Source of the DNA: Candidatus Rokuibacteriota bacterium | GTDB taxonomy: Bacteria > Methylomirabilota > Methylomirabilia > Rokubacteriales > CSP1-6 | NCBI GenBank assembly: GCA_003220335.1 | Contig: QHSB01000061.1 | Location: forward strand, 1 to 46,628 | DNA length: 46,628 nt | Direction: 5' to 3' | Part shown: piece by piece, positions 40,476-46,628 of the stretch | Numbering within the stretch: position 1 is the stretch's first letter | How the letters are laid out: every line of letters starts with the position of its first letter | Translations under genes and position numbers: made by a program | Notes under the pieces: generated by a model | Told to the model about the DNA's origin: nothing | Databases searched by the model: none | What the model saw: the letters and a program-made list of their open reading frames with translations, nothing else

Positions 40476-41731
40476 ACGGTCGTCTCCCCGGCCACCAGGT
40501 CTTCGAAGGTCTCCCGGCGGCGCACGATGGTGTAGCGATCGCCGTCCACGAGCACCTCGACGGGCCGCGGCCGCGTGTTGTAGTTGGACGCCATCGCGAA
40601 GCCGTAGGCGCCGGCGCTCAGGATGGCGAGCAGGTCGCCCTCCTCCGGCCGCGGCAGCGCGCGGTCCTTGGCGAAGAAGTCACCGGACTCGCAGATCGGT
40701 CCCACCACGTCCGCCGTCTCCACGGGGGCTCCGGCGGGTGCCTCGGCCACGGGCACGATGGCGTGATAGGAGTCGTAGAACGCCGGGCGCACGAGGTCGT
40801 TCATGGCCGCGTCGACGACCACGAACGTCTTCGCGTCCGTCGGCTTGTGGTAGAGCACGCGCGTGAGCAGCGCGCCCGCGTTGCCCACGATCGAGCGGCC
40901 CGGCTCGAGCAGCACGGTCACGCCGAGCTCCTTGAGGGCGGGCAGCAGCACGGTCGCGTACTCGGCGTGGGTCGGCGGCGTCTCGTCGTGGTACCGGATG
41001 CCGAGGCCGCCGCCGACGTCGATGGTGGTGATCTCGATGCGCCGCTCGCGCAGCTGCTTGACCAGCGCCGCCACGCGCGCCACCGCGTCGCCGAGCGGCG
41101 ACGTCTTGGTGAGCTGCGAGCCGATGTGCATGTCGGCGCCGACCACGTGGATGCCCGGCAGGCGCCCGGCCTCCTCGAACGCGGCCAGCGCCTGAGTGTA
41201 CGGGATGCCGAACTTCGCGCTCCGCAGCCCGGTGGCGATGTACGTGTGCGTCTGCGGGTCCACGTCGGGGTTCACGCGCAGCGCCACCGGCGCCCGCGTG
41301 CCCATCTCGCGCGCCACCTCGTCGAGCGCGCGGAGCTCGCCGACCGACTCCACGTTGAACAGGAGGATCTCGGCCTTGAGGGCGTCGCGCATCTCGTCGC
41401 GCGTCTTGCCGACGCCCGAGAAGATGATCTTCTTCGGCGCCACGCCCGCGCGCAGCGCGCGGTGCAGCTCGCCGCCCGAGACGATATCGGCGCCGGCGCC
41501 GACCTTGGCCAGCGTGGAAATCACCCCGAGATTCGAGTTCGCCTTGATCGAATAGCAAATGAGATGCGGGACGTCCTTGAACGCGTGGTCGTAGGCGGCG
41601 TAGCTCGCGAGCAGGGCGGCCTTCGAGTAGACGTAGGCGGGCGTGCCGACGGCGTCGGCGAGCTTCGTCAGCGGCAGCATCTCGCAGCAGAGCTGGCCGT
41701 GGCGATACGGGAAGTAGGTGGTGGGGGTCAT
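40472..41731 (-). CDS. lysA: Diaminopimelate decarboxylase, LysA
   Basis: 419 residues from ATG 41731 (MTPTTYFPYRHGQLCCEML); a GTG seven codons upstream is possible. The PLP lysine is in HLICYSIKANSNLGV. GGGLGIRYHDE is the phosphate-binding loop and GPICESGDFFAKDR carries the substrate cysteine at the dimer interface. AYGFAMASNYNTRPRPVEV closes the fold. It decarboxylates meso-diaminopimelate to lysine, the last step of the pathway with dapA and dapB downstream. A lipoprotein gene lies just upstream in the same direction. Confidence 0.95.
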   Translation of the reverse strand: MTPTTYFPYRHGQLCCEMLPLTKLADAVGTPAYVYSKAALLASYAAYDHAFKDVPHLICYSIKANSNLGVISTLAKVGAGADIVSGGELHRALRAGVAPKKIIFSGVGKTRDEMRDALKAEILLFNVESVGELRALDEVAREMGTRAPVALRVNPDVDPQTHTYIATGLRSAKFGIPYTQALAAFEEAGRLPGIHVVGADMHIGSQLTKTSPLGDAVARVAALVKQLRERRIEITTIDVGGGLGIRYHDETPPTHAEYATVLLPALKELGVTVLLEPGRSIVGNAGALLTRVLYHKPTDAKTFVVVDAAMNDLVRPAFYDSYHAIVPVAEAPAGAPVETADVVGPICESGDFFAKDRALPRPEEGDLLAILSAGAYGFAMASNYNTRPRPVEVLVDGDRYTIVRRRETFEDLVAGETTV

Positions 41732-41765
41732 GTGCAGGAAATCGTTGCGCACCGAGGGCGGGAAG

Positions 41766-42851
41766 TCAAGGCACGGTGACGGTCACCTCGTTCGACGGAC
41801 GGCTCTCGTTGGCGCGCGCGCTGGCGTCCTGCGCGGTGACCAGGTAGCGGTAGGTGCCCGGCGGCACGCCGCGGTCCACGAACGTCGTCGTCGGCGGCCG
41901 CACGGAGCCGATGCGGGCCAGGGGCGCGCCCCGCGCGCCGCGGTAGACGACGTACGCGGCCACGTCGGGCTCCGGGCTCGGCCGCCATGACAGGCGCACC
42001 TCGCCGCGCGACGGCAGCGCGGCGAGATCGGTCACCGGCGCGGGCGGCGTCGTCTTCGTGGGCGTCACCGCGACACGCTCGCTGGCCTCGCCGGCGGCCG
42101 TGACCGTGCCCGCCGCGCGGATGGCGCGTACGGCGTAGTAATACGTCCGATCGTTCTCGACGCCGGGGTCCTCGAACGACGTGGTGCCGCGCGGCGTACG
42201 GCCGACCGGAGAGGGCTCGGCGCCGAGATCGCCGGCGCGCAGCACCTCGTACGCGAGCGGATCCGTCACGGGCGTGCCGTCGACGAGCCGCGTCGGCGGC
42301 TGCCAGGACAGGCGCGCGGTGTGGTCGCCGGGCTCTGCGCGCAGGGCCTGCGGCGCCTCCGGCGGCGCGACGTAGGTGATCGACACGCGGGCCGACGGCG
42401 GGCTCGTGCGGCCCTGCGCGTCGGTGGTGGTCGCCACGTAGGTATAGCGACGCCCGTAGGCGAGATCCCGGCGGTCGAGGTAGACGATGCGGTTGCCGCG
42501 AAGATAGGACGACGGCGGCTCTTGCAGGCGGAACGTCGCGATTTCCGTATAGCCGGCCACGCGATCGTGGCTCAGCAGCGCCGCCCGCGGATCGCCCTTG
42601 CCGGCGTCGTCCACGCGATAGAGCCGCGCGACGCCCGGCTCCAGGATCCGCTTGTGGCTGACGCGGCGGCCCGGCACCGTCCAGGCAACTTCGATGCCCG
42701 CCTCGCGCTCCGCGGCGGTCAGATCGCTGACGGCCTGCGGGACGGTGATCTCCGGCGGCAGGATCGCGCCGCGGCGCCCGCAGGCACCGAGCGCGAGCAC
42801 GACGAGCGCGGAGGAGGCGAGGGCGGCGGCGCGGCGGCGGCCGCCGGTCAC
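41766..42851 (-). CDS. LptM-like lipoprotein with fibronectin type III repeats
   Basis: 361 residues from GTG 42851, overlapping the argH stop as GTGA. A signal peptide ends in the lipobox LGAC (Cys24). The residues after it, GRRGAILPPE, resemble the short LptM/YifL lipopeptide that sits between argH and lysA in many Gram-negative bacteria. Here it is extended by a first beta-rich region and two fibronectin type III-like domains, around residues 165-262 (PPEAPQALRAEPGDHTARLSW) and 268-361 (PPAPVTDLAALPSRGEVRLSW). Membrane anchored and periplasm facing; its role in envelope assembly is an inference from position and N-terminus. Confidence 0.8.
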   Translation of the reverse strand: MTGGRRRAAALASSALVVLALGACGRRGAILPPEITVPQAVSDLTAAEREAGIEVAWTVPGRRVSHKRILEPGVARLYRVDDAGKGDPRAALLSHDRVAGYTEIATFRLQEPPSSYLRGNRIVYLDRRDLAYGRRYTYVATTTDAQGRTSPPSARVSITYVAPPEAPQALRAEPGDHTARLSWQPPTRLVDGTPVTDPLAYEVLRAGDLGAEPSPVGRTPRGTTSFEDPGVENDRTYYYAVRAIRAAGTVTAAGEASERVAVTPTKTTPPAPVTDLAALPSRGEVRLSWRPSPEPDVAAYVVYRGARGAPLARIGSVRPPTTTFVDRGVPPGTYRYLVTAQDASARANESRPSNEVTVTVP

Positions 42852-44236
42852 GAGCCCACGAGCGCGCGCGCCTCGGCGAGCGCCTTCTGCACGGCCGCCG
42901 GCGCGGTGCCGCCCGTGACCGCGCGCGCCCGCAGCGAGGCCTCGACCGTCAGCGCCTCACGGACGTCGGCCTCGATGAGCGGCGAGAACCCGCGCAGCGC
43001 CTCCAGCGGCAGCGCCTCCAGCCCGACGCCGCGCTCCAGCGCATGGCGCACGGCCTTGCCGACCACCTCGTGCGCCTGGCGGAAGGGCAGGCCCTTGCGG
43101 ACGAGATAGTCGGCGAGGTCGGTGGCGGTGGCGTAGTGCTCGCCGGCGGCGGCGCGCATGCGATCGGTACGGAAGGTCAGCGAGCCGAGCAGCGGCGGCA
43201 GCACGCCGAGCACGGCGTGCAGGGTGTCCACGGAGTCGAAGAACGGCTCCTTGTCCTCCTGCATGTCGGAGTTGTAGGCGAGCGGCAACCCCTTCATCGT
43301 CGTGAGCACGGCCACGAGGTTGCCGTAGAGGCGCCCGCTCTTGCCGCGGATCAGCTCGGCCACGTCGGGGTTTTTCTTCTGCGGCATGATCGACGAGCCG
43401 GTGGCGAAGGCGTCGGCGAACTCGACGAAGCCGAACTCCGCCGTCGCCCACAGCGTGAGGTCGGCGGCCAGGCGTGAGAGGTGCATGCCGGTGATGGCCG
43501 CGGCCGCCAGGTACTCCAGGATGTAGTCGCGATCGCTCACCGCATCGAGGCTGTTCGACGTCACGCCCGCAAATCCCAGGTCGCGCGCGAGCGCCTCGCG
43601 GTCGATCGGGAACGCGGTGCCGGCCAGCGCTCCCGCGCCGAGCGGCAGCCGGTCGGCGCGGGTGGCGCAACCCGCCAGCCGCTCCCGATCGCGCTCGAAC
43701 ATGAAGACGTAGGCCAGCAGGTGGTGCGCGAGCAGGATCGGCTGCGCACGCTGCAGGTGCGTATAGCCGGGCATCGGCGCGTCCGTAGTCTCACCCGCGC
43801 GCGCGACCAGGGCGGCCTGCACGGCGCGCAGCCCCTCGCGCGCGCGCACGATCGCGTCCTTGAGATACATCCGCTCGTCCAGCGCGATCTGGTCGTTGCG
43901 CGAGCGGCCCGTGTGCAGCTTGCCGCCGACCTCGCCGACCAGCTCGACGAGTCGCCGCTCGACGTTCGTGTGGATGTCCTCGAGCTCGGGCCGGAACGGG
44001 AACGTGCCGGCCTCCAGCTCGGCGCGCACGGCCTCGAGGCCCTTCACGATCGCGTCGCGCTCGGCGTCGCTGAGCAGCCGCGCCCGCGCCAGCGCGCGCG
44101 CCCAGGCGATGCTGCCCGCGATGTCCTGCGGCCAGAGCCGCTGGTCGAACGCGAGCGAGCCGGTGAAGCGCTCGGCCGCCGGATCGGCCCCCTGCGAGAA
44201 CCGGCCGCCCCACGTCTTCTTCACGGCCGCCGCCAC
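42848..44236 (-). CDS. argH: Argininosuccinate lyase, ArgH
   Basis: 462 residues from GTG 44236. KKTWGGRFSQGADPAAERFT is the ArgH start, EDIHTNVERRLVEL and HTGRSRNDQIALD are active-site segments, MPGYTHLQRAQPILLAHHLL carries the catalytic His, and GSSIMPQKKNPDVAEL is the fumarase/lyase signature loop with catalytic Ser. It splits argininosuccinate into arginine and fumarate. Full length, no lesions. Four bases separate it from plsC upstream. Confidence 0.96.
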   Translation of the reverse strand: MAAAVKKTWGGRFSQGADPAAERFTGSLAFDQRLWPQDIAGSIAWARALARARLLSDAERDAIVKGLEAVRAELEAGTFPFRPELEDIHTNVERRLVELVGEVGGKLHTGRSRNDQIALDERMYLKDAIVRAREGLRAVQAALVARAGETTDAPMPGYTHLQRAQPILLAHHLLAYVFMFERDRERLAGCATRADRLPLGAGALAGTAFPIDREALARDLGFAGVTSNSLDAVSDRDYILEYLAAAAITGMHLSRLAADLTLWATAEFGFVEFADAFATGSSIMPQKKNPDVAELIRGKSGRLYGNLVAVLTTMKGLPLAYNSDMQEDKEPFFDSVDTLHAVLGVLPPLLGSLTFRTDRMRAAAGEHYATATDLADYLVRKGLPFRQAHEVVGKAVRHALERGVGLEALPLEALRGFSPLIEADVREALTVEASLRARAVTGGTAPAAVQKALAEARALVGS

Positions 44237-44240
44237 GCCG

Positions 44241-44909
44241 TCACGGCAGCAGCGCCGCGATGTCGGCCATGATGCACTCGGTCACGTCGCGCCGTGTCTC
44301 GCGCGCGGAGCCGCCGTTCGGCGAGAAGCGCCTCGGCGGGCCGAAGCGCACGCGCAGCGGTGTCGCCCGCGGCACGTAGAAGCGCCGTCCGCGCAGGGCC
44401 TCCCACGTGCCGCGGATGCCGGCCGGCACCACCGGCACCCCCGAGTGCAGCGCCAGCAGGGCCACGCCCGGCAGCCCGCGCTCGAGCCGGCCGCGCACGC
44501 TGAACGGCCCCTCGGGGAAGATGCCGACGACGCGCCCGCGCTCGAGCGCGGTGAGCGCCCGGCGCAGCGCCCCGACGTCGGCGCGATCGAGGTGGAGCGG
44601 GATCGAGCCGATGTGCCGGTGGAACGCCGGGTGCAAGGGCGTCGCGCGCCACACGCGCGGCATGACGAGGAACGCGATGGGGACCGGCACGCTGACGCCG
44701 AGGACCACCCCGTCGAGATAGTTGTGGTGGTTGGCCGCCACGAGGTACGGGCCGCGGCCGGGCAGATGCTCGGCGCCCTCCACGCTGAGCTGGAACCAGC
44801 GCTCGAGCGCGCCGCGCACGGGCGCCCGCAGCGCGCGGTACAGGAGGGGGAACACGGGCCACGCGCGACCGACATCGGGACTCGCAGGCAGCGCGGTCGA
44901 GCGCGACAT
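44241..44909 (-). CDS. 1-acyl-glycerol-3-phosphate acyltransferase-like (PlsC family)
   Basis: 222 residues. AANHHNYLDGVVLG is the acyltransferase H-x4-D catalytic motif (in most members NHxSxxD). FPEGPFSVRGRLERG is the glycerol-phosphate-binding box (FPEGTRS in the type case) and VPVVPAGIRGTWEAL the third block. One hydrophobic N-terminal part suggests membrane association. It would add the second acyl chain to lysophosphatidate. The deviation in box 1 and PF for TR in box 3 suggest a divergent acceptor. ATG 44909. Confidence 0.85.
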   Translation of the reverse strand: MSRSTALPASPDVGRAWPVFPLLYRALRAPVRGALERWFQLSVEGAEHLPGRGPYLVAANHHNYLDGVVLGVSVPVPIAFLVMPRVWRATPLHPAFHRHIGSIPLHLDRADVGALRRALTALERGRVVGIFPEGPFSVRGRLERGLPGVALLALHSGVPVVPAGIRGTWEALRGRRFYVPRATPLRVRFGPPRRFSPNGGSARETRRDVTECIMADIAALLP

Positions 44910-44952
44910 TCCGGGATTTATAGCATGCTCCCCGGGGACGTTCTACCGCCGG

Positions 44953-45936
44953 CTAGCGGCGCGACAGGCGGTAGCGCGTGACGGCGGCGTTGTGCTCCGC
45001 CACGGTCATGGAGAAGTGGTGGCGGCGGTCGTCGCGCGCGACGAAATAGAGGTACTTCACGGGTGCCGGATCGAGGGCGGCCTGGATCGCCTCCAGCCCC
45101 GGACTGGCGATCGGCCCCGGCGGCAGCCCGGAGTGCGCGTAGGTGTTGAACGGGTGGTCGATGGCGAGGTCCGCGCGGCTCAGCGCGCGGCGCTCCTTGG
45201 CGACGGCGTACTGCACGGTGGGATCCGCCTGCAGCGGCATTCCGATCTTCAGCCGGTTCCAGAACACGGCCGAGATGAGGCGCTGTTCGTCCTTGACCAC
45301 CGCCTCGCGCTCGATGATCGAGGCGAGCGTCAGCAGCTGGTGCGTGCTCAGCCCGCGGTCGCGCGCGCGGCCGTGGATCTCCGGCGTGAGCTTCGCGCGC
45401 ATGCGCTGGACCATCTTGCCGAGCATCTCTTCCGGCGTCATGCCACGCACGAACTGATAGGTGTCGGGAAAGAGGTAGCCCTCGACGCTCGGGCCCTCGA
45501 TGCCGCTGGCGTCGAGGAACTTGCGGTCGGCCGCCGCGCGGGCCACCGCCTCCACGCCGGCCAGCCGCTCGGCCTCGAGCGCGCGCGCCAGCTCCGCCAC
45601 CGTCGCGCCCTCGGGATGCAGGATCGCGTGCTGGCGGACGCGGCCGCTCTCGAGCAGCCTGACGATGTCCCACGTGGTGGCATCGGGCACCACCTCGTAC
45701 TCGCCGGCCTTCAGGCTGCGGGGCACGCCGCGCACGACGACCGCCGCCACGAAGGCGAGGCGGCTGCGGATCACCTGCGCCTCGGCCAGGCGGCCGGCGA
45801 TGCCCAGCAGTCCCTCGTGCGGCGGGATGGTGACCACGAGTGGCCCCTGGCGCACCGCGGGCGCAGGGCTGAGGACGAGCCAGGTCAAGCCCGCCACAGA
45901 GAGCAGGAGCACCAGGACGAGCCAGCGCAAGCGCAT
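44953..45936 (-). CDS. mltG: Endolytic murein transglycosylase MltG (YceG-like)
   Basis: 327 residues from ATG 45936. An N-terminal membrane helix (LRWLVLVLLLSVAGLTWLVL), then a LysM-like module and the YceG core: EGYLFPDTYQFVRGMTPEEM, LLTLASIIEREAVVKDEQRL with the catalytic Glu, and VFWNRLKIGMPLQADPTVQY. NTYAHSGLPPGPIASPGLEA completes it. It cuts nascent peptidoglycan near the inner membrane to set glycan length. Divergent from the RNA polymerase alpha-like gene. Confidence 0.93.
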   Translation of the reverse strand: MRLRWLVLVLLLSVAGLTWLVLSPAPAVRQGPLVVTIPPHEGLLGIAGRLAEAQVIRSRLAFVAAVVVRGVPRSLKAGEYEVVPDATTWDIVRLLESGRVRQHAILHPEGATVAELARALEAERLAGVEAVARAAADRKFLDASGIEGPSVEGYLFPDTYQFVRGMTPEEMLGKMVQRMRAKLTPEIHGRARDRGLSTHQLLTLASIIEREAVVKDEQRLISAVFWNRLKIGMPLQADPTVQYAVAKERRALSRADLAIDHPFNTYAHSGLPPGPIASPGLEAIQAALDPAPVKYLYFVARDDRRHHFSMTVAEHNAAVTRYRLSRR

Positions 45937-45945
45937 GATTCTTCG

Positions 45946-45951
45946 AGTCTA
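45946..45951 (-). promoter_or_regulatory. -10-like TAGACT for mltG
   Basis: On the minus strand, TAGACT ends nine bases before the mltG ATG. The message would have a very short or no leader, like those at 5203 and 10823. No -35 is clear. Confidence 0.35.
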
Positions 45952-46000
45952 CCGCGAGCGGCGCGTCCGGGACGACATCGCTGGTCCGAGGCGCGTTTGG

Positions 46001-46006
46001 TATACT
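46001..46006 (+). promoter_or_regulatory. -10 box TATACT before the alpha-subunit-like gene
   Basis: TATACT lies about 45 bases before ATG 46052, leaving a normal leader with the ribosome binding site GGAGG at 46042-46046. The region at -35 (TCGCTG to CGCTGG) is not consensus. Confidence 0.45.
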
Positions 46007-46051
46007 GTCAGGCCTTGGGGTAACGCCCCGCATTCTTCCACGGAGGTTCGC

Positions 46052-46628
46052 ATGCAGGAGCTGCTACTGCCGACACGTCACGACTGGAGCGCGGCCGAGA
46101 ACGCCTACGGCAAGATCGCCATCGACTCGTTCGAGCCGGGGTTCGCGCTCACCGTCGGCATCGCCTATCGTCGCGCGCTGCTGTCGGCCATCCACGGCGC
46201 GGCGCCCACCTGGGTCAAGATCGAGAACGTGCTGCACGAGTTCTCGCACCTGCCCGGCGTGCAGGAAGACACGCTCGATATCATGATGAACCTGCGGAAG
46301 GTTGTCTTCGCGCTCCAGGTGAACCGTCCGAAGATCCTGCGCCTGAAGGCCCAGGGCACGCGCGTGGTCAAGGCGGGCGACTTCGAGCCCGACGCCGACG
46401 TGCAGATCCTGACCCCCGACGTCGTGCTGGCGACGCTCGACAAGGACGGTGTGCTCGAGATGGAGGTCTGCGTCGAGCGCGGGCGCGGGTATCAGTCCGC
46501 CGAGAAGCGCGAGCCCGAGGCGCTGCCGATCAACGCCATCCTGCTCGACGCGGACTTCTCGCCCATCAAGCGCGTCAACTTCCACGTCGATCCCGTGCCG
46601 GGCGCGCAGACGCCGGACGGCGAGCCCC
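46052..46628 (+). CDS. RNA polymerase alpha subunit-like N-terminal domain, cut by the window edge
   Basis: At least 192 residues with no stop. ERGFxTTLG is seen as EPGFALTVG, the core GNALRRxLLSS as GIAYRRALLSA. LHEFSHLPGVQEDTLDIMMN, ILTPDVVLATLDKDGVLEME and VERGRGYQSAEKREPEALPI are all conserved, as is DADFSPIKRVNFHVDPV. The conserved Arg-Arg pair for core assembly is kept. Usually rpoA lies between rpsD and rplQ; here it is on its own promoter next to mltG and argH. It may be the only alpha gene moved away, or a second, diverged alpha. Confidence 0.85.
   Translation, partial: MQELLLPTRHDWSAAENAYGKIAIDSFEPGFALTVGIAYRRALLSAIHGAAPTWVKIENVLHEFSHLPGVQEDTLDIMMNLRKVVFALQVNRPKILRLKAQGTRVVKAGDFEPDADVQILTPDVVLATLDKDGVLEMEVCVERGRGYQSAEKREPEALPINAILLDADFSPIKRVNFHVDPVPGAQTPDGEP

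Noticed and set aside
1-46628. tRNA, rRNA and CRISPR arrays
   Set aside because: No cloverleaf-like sequence, rRNA core motif or regular short direct repeats with spacers were noticed. The only tandem repeat is the 63-base pair at 39582-39718.

Overview
The window is GC-rich, densely coding bacterial DNA with many GTGA/ATGA overlaps. It comes from a Gram-negative-type organism: there is a lipoprotein, a KdsC-like phosphatase, an O-antigen-ligase-like protein and nonulosonate sugar genes. The argH - lipoprotein - lysA - dapA - dapB order and the style of the genes would fit an uncultured lineage such as Candidatus Rokubacteria/Methylomirabilota, but that is a guess from gene style, not a demonstrated placement. 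No rRNA, tRNA or CRISPR array was seen.

Layout. 1-3079: a decayed IS630-type transposase, then three lower-GC glycan genes (RmlD-like reductase, methyltransferase, glycosyltransferase-like). 3259-9838: ordinary genes: HAD phosphatase, DUF1054, cupin, a damaged sugar epimerase, a Dpp-type peptide ABC importer lacking its ATPases, and YjbQ. 9813-33769: a large surface-glycan cluster. It has PseB, PseC, a GNAT N-acetyltransferase and PseG of a pseudaminic-acid-type pathway, many glycosyltransferases and methyltransferases, a damaged ABC exporter half, a GDP-mannose dehydratase interrupted by a full intein, a WcaJ-type initiating phosphosugar transferase, an O-antigen-ligase-like protein and KdsC. 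33888-44909, minus strand: plsC, argH, lipoprotein, lysA, dapA, dapB, FAH-family hydrolase, folB, folK, ECF sigma and anti-sigma. 44953-46628: mltG, and divergently an RNA polymerase alpha-like gene that runs off the end.

How the genes work together. WcaJ would load the first sugar phosphate on undecaprenyl phosphate. The glycosyltransferases extend it with sugars made by Gmd/RmlD/Pse enzymes, methyltransferases decorate it, and the ligase-like protein transfers or polymerises the product. No Wzx flippase is visible. The minus-strand block makes diaminopimelate/lysine, arginine and folate precursors and includes a sigma/anti-sigma pair.

Main oddities. (1) A complete intein with a LAGLIDADG endonuclease lies in the substrate-binding motif of GDP-mannose 4,6-dehydratase (27963-29003). 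(2) A near-perfect 2,229-bp inverted duplication (34153-36381 versus 37302-39530, two mismatches seen) splits dapB; it may be an assembly chimera or a real rearrangement. (3) At least seven genes show the same lesion, a clean in-gene deletion of roughly 100 nt or more with good flanks. (4) A degraded tandem duplication of a [glycosyltransferase-like - pseG] block lies at 17852-20660.
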